A stretch of 64,000 bases of DNA from CAYUYV01 sp050331455 (lineage in GTDB: Bacteria > Pseudomonadota > Alphaproteobacteria > JAJFIK01). The DNA lies in the NCBI GenBank assembly GCA_050331455.1, contig JBHJGV010000003.1, positions 12,907 to 76,906 of the forward strand, in the 5' to 3' direction. Of this stretch, positions 16,161 through 25,043 are shown in pieces (the stretch's first letter is position 1; the number at the start of each line of letters is the position of its first letter). The notes beneath the pieces are model-generated. The model was not told where the DNA came from and searched no databases. It was given only the letters and a program-made list of their open reading frames with translations. Made by a program: the position numbers and the translations under genes.

Positions 16161-18770
16161 ATGTACGGGGGACATATCTTGACCGACCAACCGACCCTTC
16201 TGCTTCCGCCAGGACCTTATTCCACATCCGGCAACCAGATCGTCAATGGCGATGGGGCGCCCGTCCATATCCGGGCGGTCAACTGGTTTGGTGGTGAAAC
16301 GACCACCTTCGTGCCCCAGGGTCTGTGGATCCGCGATTGGCGCGAGATGATGGACCAGATGGTCGAGCAAGGCTTCAACGCCATCCGCCTGCCCTTCTCC
16401 ACGGAAATGGTCCTGACCAATCCGGTGGTTTCCGATGATTTCCTGTCGGGCAGCCCGGATCTCAGCGGCCTGCGCTCCCTTGAGATTTTCGACCTGATCG
16501 TCGGTTATGCCGAAGAGATCGGCCTCAAAATTCTTCTGGAACACCACCGCAGTGAAGCGGGCTCCGGTGCCTCGGAGAACGGTCTGTGGTTCACGGACCT
16601 TTATTCCGAAGACGATCTGATCGCCGCCTGGACCGTCCTCACCGAGCGCTATGGCCCGTCGGATGCCATTCTCGGTGCCGATCTTCATAACGAGCCCCAC
16701 GGACCGGCCACCTGGGGCGGTGGAGGCGCCACGGACTGGGCCGCGGCGGCGGAACGCATCGGCAATGCCGTGCTGGCCGGGGCGCCGGACTGGCTTATCG
16801 TCGTCGAGGGCGTCGAGGTCTACGAAGGCGATGGCTATTGGTGGGGCGGCAATCTCCAAGGCGTGGGCGAGCGGCCCATCGTCCTCGACGTGGCCGACAA
16901 GGTGGTTTATTCGCCCCATGATTATCCCAATTCCGTCGCGCCCCAACCCTGGTTTACGGACGGCACGGATCTTTACGATCTGTTCCGTCGGCAATGGGGC
17001 TACATCTACGAGGACGGGATCGCGCCGGTCCTGCTCGGCGAATTCGGCTCAAGGCTTGAGGATCCGTTGGATTTCCCCTGGGCGGAGGCCATCACGGACT
17101 ATATCGGCGGCGATTTCGACGGGGACGGGTTCATCGATGTGCCCGAGGGAGACGCCACCATCAGCTATGCTTGGTGGTCCTGGAATCCCAATTCGGACGA
17201 CACGGGCGGCATCCTGGAAGACGACTGGCAGACCGTCCGCACAAATGCGATCGACCTCCTGGAGCCGCTGCTCACGGACCCGGTGACCGTCGGCGGGTCC
17301 GGCGCGATCGAGGGCCGCGTTTTCGCAGATGTGAACGAAAACGATCTGAATGACGGCGAACCGGGCGTGGCCGATATGCGGGTCGAGCTTCTCTCCGGTG
17401 CCACCTCCCGTGTCCTAGACGACACCAGGACGGCCTCGGACGGCTCCTATCGGTTCGACGATGTGGCGCCCGGCGCCTACCGCGTCCGTTTTTTCGGCGC
17501 GGATGGGACGACCTTCGCCGATCCGGGCCGCGGCGACGAGACCATCGACAGTGACGTGGCCTATACGGGCAGCGGCGGCAACGGAAACACGGACATTCTG
17601 CGGGTGAACGGGCAAACCCTGAGCCGGATCGATGCGGGGCGGGTCACGATCGGCGATGACGGGGGACCGGGTGGCGACGCCCCCGCCCGCATCGAGGGGC
17701 GTTACTTCCTGGACGCCAACGCCAACAATCGGGACGACGACGAACCCGGCCTCGAAGGGGAAACGGTGGCGTTATTCATCGCCGGCACCCAGACCCGCGT
17801 GGCCACGGTCCTCTCGGATGCCACCGGCGCATACCAGTTCAACGGACTGGAGGCCGGTGACTATTATGTACGCTTTTTTGGCGTTCCGGATACGGAATTT
17901 TCCGATCCGGGCCGGGGCGACGAGGCGTCGGACAGCGACGTGGCCTTTGTGGGCAGCGCGGGCAACGGCAATACGGCCGCCTTCTCCCTTGCGCCAGGGG
18001 CGGCCGTCGTCAATCTGGACGCCGGGCGTATCGTTCCTGGCCTCGAGAACGATCCCTCTCTGAATAAAGGTGACGATGGCACCGCGAGCATTGCGGGTCG
18101 GTATTTCCTGGATGCGAACGCCAATGATCGGGACGACGGTGAGGCAGGCCTTGAGGGCGAAACCGTCGCCCTGCTGATTGCCGGTACACAGACAACCGTT
18201 GCCACGACGGCGACCGACGCCGATGGCCGCTATGGGTTCGAGGGCATCGAGGCCGGGGACTATTATCTGCGCTTTTTCGGCACCGATGGCGCCATTTTCT
18301 CCGACCCCGGCCGGGCCGCACCGGACGTGGACAGCGATGTGGCCTTCATGGGCAGCGGCGGGAACGGCAATTCTTTCGCGTATTCCCTGTCCGAGGGAGA
18401 GGACCTGACCGATATCGATGCCGGCCGGATCCTGCTGGACCCGCCGGGCAGTGCCCTCGAGGTGTTCGCCGAGGACCCGGCGGAAGGGCCCGGGACAGCC
18501 GATCAGTCCCTGACCCTGACCAATACGGGCGATGACGAGATCGCCGACTGGACCGTGGTGCTTGATCTCAACCCCGGGGACCGGGACGGCCTTACCTTCG
18601 GACCCGTGAGCGGTGCGCTCTTATCCGATGACGGTGAGGACGTCTTTTTCGAGCCGGCGCCGGGCGCCGATCCCATCGCTCCGGGCGCGTCCATTCCCAT
18701 CGTCTTCACGGTGCAATTCGACGAGAGCGAAAGCCTGCCCTGGGGGGCGGAGGATTTTTCCTTGGCGTGA
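16161..18770 (+). CDS. GH5-family glycoside hydrolase with three SdrD-B repeats, 869 aa
   Basis: Residues 20-370 are a GH5 (cellulase-like) TIM barrel, with the acid/base glutamate in LHNEPHG (about residue 176) and the nucleophile in LLGEFGS (about 291). Three SdrD-B/Cna-B-like repeats follow at about 381-493, 508-623 and 641-758. Each starts like GRYFLDANANNRDDDEPGLE, with possible calcium-binding Asp/Asn, and ends in SDVAxxGSxGNGN. The last 105 residues (TLTNTGDDEIADWTVVLDL) resemble a CBM2-like beta sandwich. No Sec signal peptide is seen. The C-terminus, WGAEDFSLA, resembles type I secretion signals and the end of the RTX protein at 40259 (DNFALI). The ATG start has GGGAG upstream. Export by a type I system to degrade beta-glucans is likely; the exact substrate is unknown. 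Confidence 0.88.
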   Translation: MYGGHILTDQPTLLLPPGPYSTSGNQIVNGDGAPVHIRAVNWFGGETTTFVPQGLWIRDWREMMDQMVEQGFNAIRLPFSTEMVLTNPVVSDDFLSGSPDLSGLRSLEIFDLIVGYAEEIGLKILLEHHRSEAGSGASENGLWFTDLYSEDDLIAAWTVLTERYGPSDAILGADLHNEPHGPATWGGGGATDWAAAAERIGNAVLAGAPDWLIVVEGVEVYEGDGYWWGGNLQGVGERPIVLDVADKVVYSPHDYPNSVAPQPWFTDGTDLYDLFRRQWGYIYEDGIAPVLLGEFGSRLEDPLDFPWAEAITDYIGGDFDGDGFIDVPEGDATISYAWWSWNPNSDDTGGILEDDWQTVRTNAIDLLEPLLTDPVTVGGSGAIEGRVFADVNENDLNDGEPGVADMRVELLSGATSRVLDDTRTASDGSYRFDDVAPGAYRVRFFGADGTTFADPGRGDETIDSDVAYTGSGGNGNTDILRVNGQTLSRIDAGRVTIGDDGGPGGDAPARIEGRYFLDANANNRDDDEPGLEGETVALFIAGTQTRVATVLSDATGAYQFNGLEAGDYYVRFFGVPDTEFSDPGRGDEASDSDVAFVGSAGNGNTAAFSLAPGAAVVNLDAGRIVPGLENDPSLNKGDDGTASIAGRYFLDANANDRDDGEAGLEGETVALLIAGTQTTVATTATDADGRYGFEGIEAGDYYLRFFGTDGAIFSDPGRAAPDVDSDVAFMGSGGNGNSFAYSLSEGEDLTDIDAGRILLDPPGSALEVFAEDPAEGPGTADQSLTLTNTGDDEIADWTVVLDLNPGDRDGLTFGPVSGALLSDDGEDVFFEPAPGADPIAPGASIPIVFTVQFDESESLPWGAEDFSLA

Positions 18771-18807
18771 GACGGCCGGATGTCCTGCCTTCGGGCGTGG
18801 ATCCGGG

Positions 18808-19287
18808 TCAAAGCAGAGGAAGAACCATCCGTGCAAGGCTGGCAAGCAGCGACCCCACCACGATCAGCGTGAGCGGGATCCGCAAATTGGGGTACCAGGC
18901 CGGCGCCACTCCGGCCCGGCTCGCCCGCAGGTCGGACCACAACAGCCCCGCAAAGCCGAGGATCATCAAAACAAGCGCCACCGGCGCACCGGCGCCGGGC
19001 AGCAGCATGAGAACCAGCAGGGCGGCCCAGGCCATCAGGGCCGGCGTCACGCTCAGGGCCAGCGGGCCGAACCGGGACGGCAGCTCTCCCACCATGGCAA
19101 GGCCCCAGCGCACACCGCCCATGAAGGACAGGATGACGGCGGCGTAAAAGCTCTGACCCAGCAGCGGGATGGTCGCCTGGGATGACGGCACAAGCCAGAT
19201 CAGGACGGCCCCCGCCACGAACGGGACCGCGCCGAAAAACCCCAGAAAGGCCGCCGGTTTGGGAACGCGGGTATCGCGTGAGATCAT
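18808..19287 (-). CDS. DUF3429 family membrane protein
   Basis: A 159-aa protein with five or so hydrophobic segments, including FMGGVRWGLAM and APAWYPNLRIPLTLIVVGSL, both typical of DUF3429 proteins. The start is the ATG at 19287, with GGAG upstream. Its start overlaps the stop of the upstream paralogue by 4 bp (ATGA), so the two are translationally coupled. The family's function is unknown; it is an inner-membrane protein common in proteobacteria. Confidence 0.85.
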   Translation of the reverse strand: MISRDTRVPKPAAFLGFFGAVPFVAGAVLIWLVPSSQATIPLLGQSFYAAVILSFMGGVRWGLAMVGELPSRFGPLALSVTPALMAWAALLVLMLLPGAGAPVALVLMILGFAGLLWSDLRASRAGVAPAWYPNLRIPLTLIVVGSLLASLARMVLPLL

Positions 19288-19808
19288 AGGGGCTCCTTGT
19301 CCATCACATCGAGCACGATCCGCGCAAGGCTGGCGATGAGCGACACCACGACGAGGGCGGTCAGGGGGATGCGCAGACCCGGATACCATTCCGGTGCGTC
19401 ACCGGCGCAGGTCGCTGCGAGGTCGGACCATAGCAGGGCCAGAAGCGACACCACCAGGAGACCCAAAGCCGCCGCGGTTGTCGTGATAGCGCCCGGACCG
19501 AGAATGATCAGTAAAAGGGCGACCCCGCTGATGATGGCCGGTGTCACGCTGATGCCGAGGGCCAGGAAACCGGGCCCGCCCTCGTCGCCCATGGCGAGGC
19601 CCCAGCGCACACCCCCCATGAAAGCTAGCAGGACCGCGCCAAGGGCCGCGATCAGAGTGACGATGGGCTCGCGGATTTCCGCCGCACCGAGCCAGATGGC
19701 CGTCGCGCAGACCACAAAGGGCAGGGCGCCCAGGTAACCGAGCGCGGCCGCCGGTTCGGGGATGCGGCCCGGTTCATGCTCGTGGTCATGGTGGTGGTGG
19801 TTTGTCAT
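19284..19808 (-). CDS. DUF3429 family membrane protein with His-rich N-terminus
   Basis: A 174-aa paralogue of the next gene, sharing AFMGGVRWGLAMGDEGG and APEWYPGLRIPLTALVVVSL. It starts MTNHHHHDHEHEPG, so seven of the first 11 residues after Met are His, Asp or Glu, which suggests metal binding. The start at 19808 has GGAGGG upstream. It forms a two-gene operon with the copy at 18808 by a 4-bp overlap and arose by tandem duplication. Function unknown; it may sense or handle a metal at the membrane. Confidence 0.83.
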   Translation of the reverse strand: MTNHHHHDHEHEPGRIPEPAAALGYLGALPFVVCATAIWLGAAEIREPIVTLIAALGAVLLAFMGGVRWGLAMGDEGGPGFLALGISVTPAIISGVALLLIILGPGAITTTAAALGLLVVSLLALLWSDLAATCAGDAPEWYPGLRIPLTALVVVSLIASLARIVLDVMDKEPL

Positions 19809-19906
19809 CACGCCCTCCCGCCTGTGTGCTCTCGTGCTCCCCTTATAGCGCGGGCTGGGCCGTTTGGCCTGCCCCGGGCGCAAGACCGGGACGTGGGGGG
19901 CCATTG

Positions 19907-20725
19907 TCAGGTGGACCGGGCCACGGAGGCCGCTGCGAACCCGACCATGAGCGCTGCGCCCACGGCACTCAGCCCATAGAGCAGGGGGAAATCATGGGCA
20001 AAGCTGTGAATGACTGTTTCGATCCCGTCCTTTTGGACAAAAAGCGGAATGGTCTGGGCCGCCACGATATCCCCGTCCTGGAAGGCCATGACCAGGGCGG
20101 AATAGGCGCCGACGGGCACATGGGATGGCAGGTCGATGGCCGCGTGAAACAGGCTGCCGCCCCGCAGCACCACCCCGTCGGGCGATTGGCGAAACAAGCC
20201 GTCCTGCCGCTTCAGCCGCCAGAGTGCGTCGCGCAGAAGCGCCTCCCGCTCCATGCCAACCGCGTCCTTCAGAACGCCCGTGTGCAGTGGGCCCAGGCCG
20301 TGGCGTTCCTGGACCGGCGGTTCGGCGATGGCGTCCAGGGGGCGGGTGCTGACAATGGACATGAACCCGGGCACCTGCTCAAACCGGGCCATGTGACGGT
20401 TGATCCAGATGCCCCCGAGCCGCTCCTTCTCCCGCACCGTGACCGTGCCCGGCGGTCCCTTCAGGACAATGACGATATCGACCGGAGCGGGCGGGGCGAC
20501 GAGAAACCCGTCTTCCGACTGCGCCGCATCCGCATTGAAAAGGCCGAAGGCGTGGATGCGCCGCCCCGAAAAGCTCTGGTCGATCTTGATGATGTGCGAG
20601 GAAAAATCGGCGATGAGCCGGTCTGCCGCCGCCGCGGGGCGGCCCTCAAAAAAGGCGAGCCCGAGGACCAGGATCCAGATCCATCGGGCCGCGGGTATTG
20701 CCTCAGCGGAACGCAGCGGCCTCAT
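19907..20725 (-). CDS. TIGR02186-type membrane protein
   Basis: A 272-aa protein with an N-terminal signal/TM segment (WIWILVLGLAFFEG then AAAADRLIADFSSH), a beta-rich extracytoplasmic middle (IKIDQSFSGRRIHAFGLF, DIVIVLKGPPG) and a C-terminal TM helix (YGLSAVGAALMVGFAAA). This matches the alphaproteobacterial TIGR02186 family. It overlaps the TauE/SafE gene by 4 bp, a pairing seen across the class. It is probably an accessory subunit of that permease; its biochemical role is unknown. Confidence 0.85.
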   Translation of the reverse strand: MRPLRSAEAIPAARWIWILVLGLAFFEGRPAAAADRLIADFSSHIIKIDQSFSGRRIHAFGLFNADAAQSEDGFLVAPPAPVDIVIVLKGPPGTVTVREKERLGGIWINRHMARFEQVPGFMSIVSTRPLDAIAEPPVQERHGLGPLHTGVLKDAVGMEREALLRDALWRLKRQDGLFRQSPDGVVLRGGSLFHAAIDLPSHVPVGAYSALVMAFQDGDIVAAQTIPLFVQKDGIETVIHSFAHDFPLLYGLSAVGAALMVGFAAASVARST

Positions 20726-21651
20726 GATCCACCGGCCGCGGTGAGGGTGAAGCGATCGGCGGGCGCGGCGAACAGGTCGAAGGCCAGCTTGGCGCACACG
20801 GCCAGGACGATGGCGCCGAGCAGGGCACGCAACTGCTCCCCGCGCATTTTGTGACCCAGTCCGACCCCGAACTGGACACCGAGAACACTGCCGATCAGCA
20901 GGATGAGGGCCAGGACGAAATCGACGGTCTGATTGTTGACCGCGTGGAGCACGGTGACGAGGGCCGTCACGAACAGGATCTGGAACAGGGAGGTTCCGAC
21001 CACGACATTCGTGGGCATGCGGAGCAGATAGATCATGGCGGGCACCATGATGAACCCGCCCCCGACGCCCATGATGGCCGCCATGACCCCCACCAGGAGA
21101 CCGAGCATGAGGGGCAGAAGCGCGCTGATATAGAGGCGCGACGTCTTGAAGCGCATCTTGAAGGGCAGGCCGTGGATCCAGTTGTGGCGGGCCCGCCTGC
21201 GGCTGCTGCGTGATCGCCGGCCCAGATGCCGCGCCCGAATGGCCGACAGGCCCTCCGTGATCATCATGGTGCCCACGATCCCGAGAAGCGCGACATAGGC
21301 CAGGGAGATCAGCACTTCGATATGGCCCGTCGCGCGCAGCACGGAAAACAGCCAGACGCCCAACACCGAGCCGACCACCCCGCCGGCCAGGAGCACGAGG
21401 CCCATGCGCACATCGACGGCCTTGCGCCGCCAATGGCCGATCACGCCTGTGACGGACGACGCCACGATCTGGTTCGCGCCGGTGGCGACCGCCACCGCAG
21501 GCGGAATGCCGTAAAAAATGAGCAAAGGCGTGATGAGAAACCCGCCGCCGACGCCGAACATGCCGGACAACATGCCCACACCCGTCCCCATGACCAGGAC
21601 GATCACCCAGTTTACGGAGAGTTCGGCGATGGGCAGATGCACATGCAACAT
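20722..21651 (-). CDS. Sulfite exporter TauE/SafE family permease
   Basis: A 309-aa integral membrane protein with eight or so TM helices and the two family repeats, GMLSGMFGVGGGFLITPLL near the N-terminus and GVMAAIMGVGGGFIMVPAM in the second half. The basic loop between the halves (RRSRSSRRRARH) is likely cytoplasmic. The family exports sulfite, sulfonates or related anions. The gene overlaps the TIGR02186 gene and probably forms a transporter unit with it. The substrate cannot be told from sequence. Confidence 0.92.
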   Translation of the reverse strand: MLHVHLPIAELSVNWVIVLVMGTGVGMLSGMFGVGGGFLITPLLIFYGIPPAVAVATGANQIVASSVTGVIGHWRRKAVDVRMGLVLLAGGVVGSVLGVWLFSVLRATGHIEVLISLAYVALLGIVGTMMITEGLSAIRARHLGRRSRSSRRRARHNWIHGLPFKMRFKTSRLYISALLPLMLGLLVGVMAAIMGVGGGFIMVPAMIYLLRMPTNVVVGTSLFQILFVTALVTVLHAVNNQTVDFVLALILLIGSVLGVQFGVGLGHKMRGEQLRALLGAIVLAVCAKLAFDLFAAPADRFTLTAAGGS

Positions 21652-21878
21652 GCTTTGCTTGGCACCCCGACGCGGCGGCGAAGGACCTCAAACGGGCGCC
21701 TCGGCCTCATACAAGCGGACCAACGGGTCAGGCTTCACGGTAAAAACCTTTTGCGGCGCAGTATGGGCAGCGTGGGAATGCGCTGCAACCGTCAATCCTT
21801 CGCAGCACCGAGAAGATCCCGGCCGCCAAGATCTGCGCCTTCAAATTCTGCGATCGGACGGTCGCATCGGCCGTTGGC

Positions 21879-24446
21879 TCACGGGGTCGGGTCGGGCCGG
21901 TTCGTCGCAGCGGCTTGCAGGTCCGCCAGCAAGGCCGGTGAGACCGAGCCTGTCACCGCCAGGCCGTAATCGGCCTGGAACGAGCGGATGGCCTCACGGG
22001 TTTGTGCACTCGCCACCCCGTCCACGGCACCGAAGCCATAGCCCAGGGTCTTGAGCAAGGTCTGCACCTGGATGACATCATCCTTTGGCCGTTCCTCCTG
22101 GAACAGACCATTGGCGTCAGGATCCATGCGCCGCGGTGTCCATTGGGCCGCGGCCAAACGGATGGCGGTGGCGTCGGGACCGAGGGCGCGGCCCAGCCGA
22201 TCCCGGTGGACGGCGGCTTCGGCGTCCCCTTGGGCGGCCGCGATCGAGAACCAGCGGAAGGCCTCCCGGGGATCTTCCGGGATGCCCTGGCCCCGCAGAT
22301 AAAGCACCGCGAGGTTGAACTGGGCATCGGTCACGCCCAGTTCCGCAGCCTGCTGGAACCAATAGGCCGCCAGGGCGTCATCCTGGTCACTGTCCGTTCC
22401 CGCAGCGTGGAGCAGCGCCAGCCGGTACATGGCGGCCCGGTTGCCGCCGCGGGCAGCCCGGTCGAACGCGGCGATGGCCTGCGAACGGTCCCGGGGGACA
22501 CCGCGGCCCTCTTCGAACAGAATGCCGAGGCGATAGTCGGCCGCGAACAGCCCCCTCTGGGCTGCCCGGTCCAAGAGATCCGCTGCCGTGCTTGCCGCCG
22601 CCGTGCTCTCTTGGTTGCGCAACAGGCGCATGGCGCGGTTGAACAGAACATCAGCAGGCTCGCCCGCCGCGTTGTCCTCGGCCGGGACGGGGGGCGAGGC
22701 CGGCGCCGTCAAATCCGCGATGGAGCGGACGGGCGACAGGGAGGAGGGCGGACGATCGTCGGCCTCAAGATCGCCCACCGGTCCATCCTCGTAAGCCGCG
22801 AGAGGGAATGGGGTTTGCGGACCGTCGGTACCGGCCTCCCCATTGGCCAGCCAGCCGCTGTCCGGCACTGGGGCGATGCCCAGGGGACCCTCCGGGCCAC
22901 CGGTCTTCGGCATCGCGAAATAGGCAAAGCCCGCAGCGAGGCCTGTGAGCAGGGCGATGGCGGCCACACCAACCATCCACCGCCACCGTCCGGACCCGGA
23001 TTCCTCGTCTTCGAAGTCTTCGAGATCGCCATAAGACGCATGGGCCAAGACGTCGGCGAAGGGTGAGGCGCCGTCCTGGGTCTCCCCAGAGGAGTCAGGA
23101 TCCCTGGCTTCGCCGCGGCGTATCTCCTCGGTGCGCGCGCTGGCGCTGGCTTTGGCGGCCTGCCGGGCGGCGCGGATCAGGGCGCCTTCATCCGTCATCG
23201 ACGCGGGGGCCGCCACCCCGTCCACCGCGGCGCGCTGGTCCCTTGCGGGCTGGTCCCCGGCGGGATCGGGCGTGAAATCGAAATCGGCGACCGGCAGATC
23301 AGGGCGCTCCGGGGCCGGCCCCGCCTCAAGGGGCGCCGCCTTGCGTTCCAGGGCGCCGACCCGGGTCGACAGGCCCTGCAATTCTGTCTGGAGAGTCTGG
23401 AGGCTTTCTCCGGTGCCGCCGAGGGCCGCCGCGATCCGGCTTTCGATTTCGGCCGTCACCGTTTCGGGGGACGGGCCCGTGTCACCCTGCGAGGAGAACG
23501 CCGCCTTCGAGGCGGCCAGATCGGCCCGCAGCGTTGCCAGATCGTTTTCGAGCGCGGTGACCGCCTCGGCGCTGCGGTCCTCGGCGCCCTCCAGACGCAG
23601 CGTGAATTCCTCGAGGGTGCGGTCCAGGGCCCGGTCGAGCGCGCGGTCCAGGGCCTCGGTCGCCTTCTTATCGAAGCGCGCCTCCAGGTCTTCCAGATCC
23701 CGAGGTTTGAGCGCCTTTTCCACCCGGCCGGACATGGCGTCCATCTGCTCGGAGAGGTCGAAAATCCGCTCCCGGACGGCTTCGACCTGGGGGCTGTCCG
23801 ACGATGTGAGGGCGCTCACCTGTTTCGACAGGCGCGCGATGGCGGCGTCGATCTGGCCCATGGCCTGGGCCGTGCCAGCCTGGCGCTGCTCCAGATCGGC
23901 CATCGCCGCGCGCAGGGCCTGCTCCAGATCGTTCGAAGCTGCGCCGCCTTGCGTCTTCGACTCGAGGGCCTGCACCCGGGCCGTCATTTCCTCCAGACGG
24001 CTCGCCAGACGATCATCGGCGGCCAGGCGCTCCGCGAGCCGATCTTCCTCCCCCGGAAGACGCCGGGCGAGGGTGCTCAGCGCTTCGGTGATGCCGATAA
24101 AGGCCCGGGCGCTGCGCGTGTCCGCATGGTCCATGCGCTCCGCCAGGCTGTCGATGGCGCGGGTGACCGGTGTCAGATCGAAGGCCGGCGCGCGGGGCGC
24201 ATCCGTCTCCGGCTCGGCCCTTTGTGGTGCTTCGGCCTCGCGGATCGTTTCGGCCGGAGAACCAGCCCGCATGCGGTGCAGCGCTTCCTCGATCGATCGG
24301 GCGGCGAGGTCAACCGTGTCGCCGGCCCCGGAGGCGATGCTCACGCTGTCCTGGGGCACGGTCGATCCCGGACCGTCCAGGTCCGGCGCCGACCCGTCTG
24401 AACGGGGCGTGTCGTCCGATGGATCGAAGGCGGTTGCATGTTTCAT
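21879..24446 (-). CDS. PodJ-like polarity/Sel1-repeat peptidoglycan-binding protein, 855 aa
   Basis: Domain order: an acidic N-terminus, a long cytoplasmic coiled coil (about residues 100-380, with the repeated ALDRALDRALDRTLEEF), a single TM helix (about 488-511, WMVGVAAIALLTGLAAGF), Sel1/TPR-like repeats (about 625-740, AADYRLGILFEEGRGVPRD and similar) and a C-terminal peptidoglycan-binding domain (about 790-850, VQTLLKTLGYGFGAVDGV). This is the layout of PodJ, the Caulobacter polar organiser, and related alphaproteobacterial factors. The start at 24446 is the first Met that begins a compositionally typical protein. It likely localises envelope or division factors through its coiled coil while anchoring to the cell wall. 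Confidence 0.85.
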   Translation of the reverse strand: MKHATAFDPSDDTPRSDGSAPDLDGPGSTVPQDSVSIASGAGDTVDLAARSIEEALHRMRAGSPAETIREAEAPQRAEPETDAPRAPAFDLTPVTRAIDSLAERMDHADTRSARAFIGITEALSTLARRLPGEEDRLAERLAADDRLASRLEEMTARVQALESKTQGGAASNDLEQALRAAMADLEQRQAGTAQAMGQIDAAIARLSKQVSALTSSDSPQVEAVRERIFDLSEQMDAMSGRVEKALKPRDLEDLEARFDKKATEALDRALDRALDRTLEEFTLRLEGAEDRSAEAVTALENDLATLRADLAASKAAFSSQGDTGPSPETVTAEIESRIAAALGGTGESLQTLQTELQGLSTRVGALERKAAPLEAGPAPERPDLPVADFDFTPDPAGDQPARDQRAAVDGVAAPASMTDEGALIRAARQAAKASASARTEEIRRGEARDPDSSGETQDGASPFADVLAHASYGDLEDFEDEESGSGRWRWMVGVAAIALLTGLAAGFAYFAMPKTGGPEGPLGIAPVPDSGWLANGEAGTDGPQTPFPLAAYEDGPVGDLEADDRPPSSLSPVRSIADLTAPASPPVPAEDNAAGEPADVLFNRAMRLLRNQESTAAASTAADLLDRAAQRGLFAADYRLGILFEEGRGVPRDRSQAIAAFDRAARGGNRAAMYRLALLHAAGTDSDQDDALAAYWFQQAAELGVTDAQFNLAVLYLRGQGIPEDPREAFRWFSIAAAQGDAEAAVHRDRLGRALGPDATAIRLAAAQWTPRRMDPDANGLFQEERPKDDVIQVQTLLKTLGYGFGAVDGVASAQTREAIRSFQADYGLAVTGSVSPALLADLQAAATNRPDPTP

Positions 24447-24674
24447 GGGCAGGCCTTGGCGGATCCTGAAGGAGGGCAGGGGCGGGACATGAAGCGGGAC
24501 CGGAGGCCAAGATCCCGAGGGACACGAATCATTTCGGCCGAGTCGCCTATGCCGAACGGTATCCAGCCATGCATATGGTGTAAAGGAAAACCCCACCCAC
24601 TAGATGTTGACCCACCAGCCTGTTGCCGGTTTTCCCCGGCCAAGGGCGGACCGGGTGGTTTGATCCCGGACCGA

Positions 24675-24704
24675 TTTGCGTTTCGATAAGGCGTGTAACG
24701 CAAA
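24675..24704. promoter_or_regulatory. Inverted repeat upstream of the small protein gene
   Basis: TTTGCGTT (24675-24682) and AACGCAAA (24697-24704) are perfect 8-bp arms separated by 14 bases, 18 bp before the start at 24723. It may be an operator or mRNA leader hairpin; no matching site was noticed elsewhere in the window. Confidence 0.35.
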
Positions 24705-24722
24705 CCGGACCGGGAGAGGCCC

Positions 24723-24941
24723 ATGGCAACAGCATTTGACATTGCACGACAGCATATCGCGGCGGCCCTGGGGGACGCGAAGGCCAACAGCCAGGACCGG
24801 CCAACTGTGGTCCGGGCGCTTTTGAGCGTGGTGATTGAAGAGGCGCTGCGCGATCAGTCCCAGGACGAGCTTCGCCAGCAGGTGGCTTTCATCATCGACC
24901 ATGCCGATCCCGATACGGATTTCCCCTTCATGCGGCCGTGA
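24723..24941 (+). CDS. Small hypothetical protein, 72 aa
   Basis: A short hydrophilic, helical protein (MATAFDIARQHIAAALGDAK ...) with no recognised motif. Coding is supported by a good ribosome site (GGGAGAGG) and normal composition. It ends in an acidic DHADPDTDFPF tail. It lies between the PodJ-like gene (divergent) and the MerR gene. Function unknown. Confidence 0.65.
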   Translation: MATAFDIARQHIAAALGDAKANSQDRPTVVRALLSVVIEEALRDQSQDELRQQVAFIIDHADPDTDFPFMRP

Positions 24942-24987
24942 TGGTTCCGGCGGCGGGGCCCACTGCCGGCCTGCCCGGTGGTATCGC

Positions 24988-25013
24988 AATTGACGTTGAC
25001 GTCAACGTCAATT
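24988..25013. promoter_or_regulatory. 26-bp perfect palindrome, likely MerR/LiuR-type operator
   Basis: AATTGACGTTGAC (24988-25000) is the exact reverse complement of 25001-25013, with no spacer. The TTGACG...CGTCAA core resembles sites of LiuR-type MerR regulators of acyl-CoA and branched-chain degradation. It lies 30 bp before the MerR start and overlaps where its promoter should be, so autoregulation is likely. A partial match (TCAACGTTGGA) straddles the start codon at 25038-25048. Confidence 0.75.
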
Positions 25014-25043
25014 AGTGAATGGCGCAGCAAAGGAGGGTCAACG

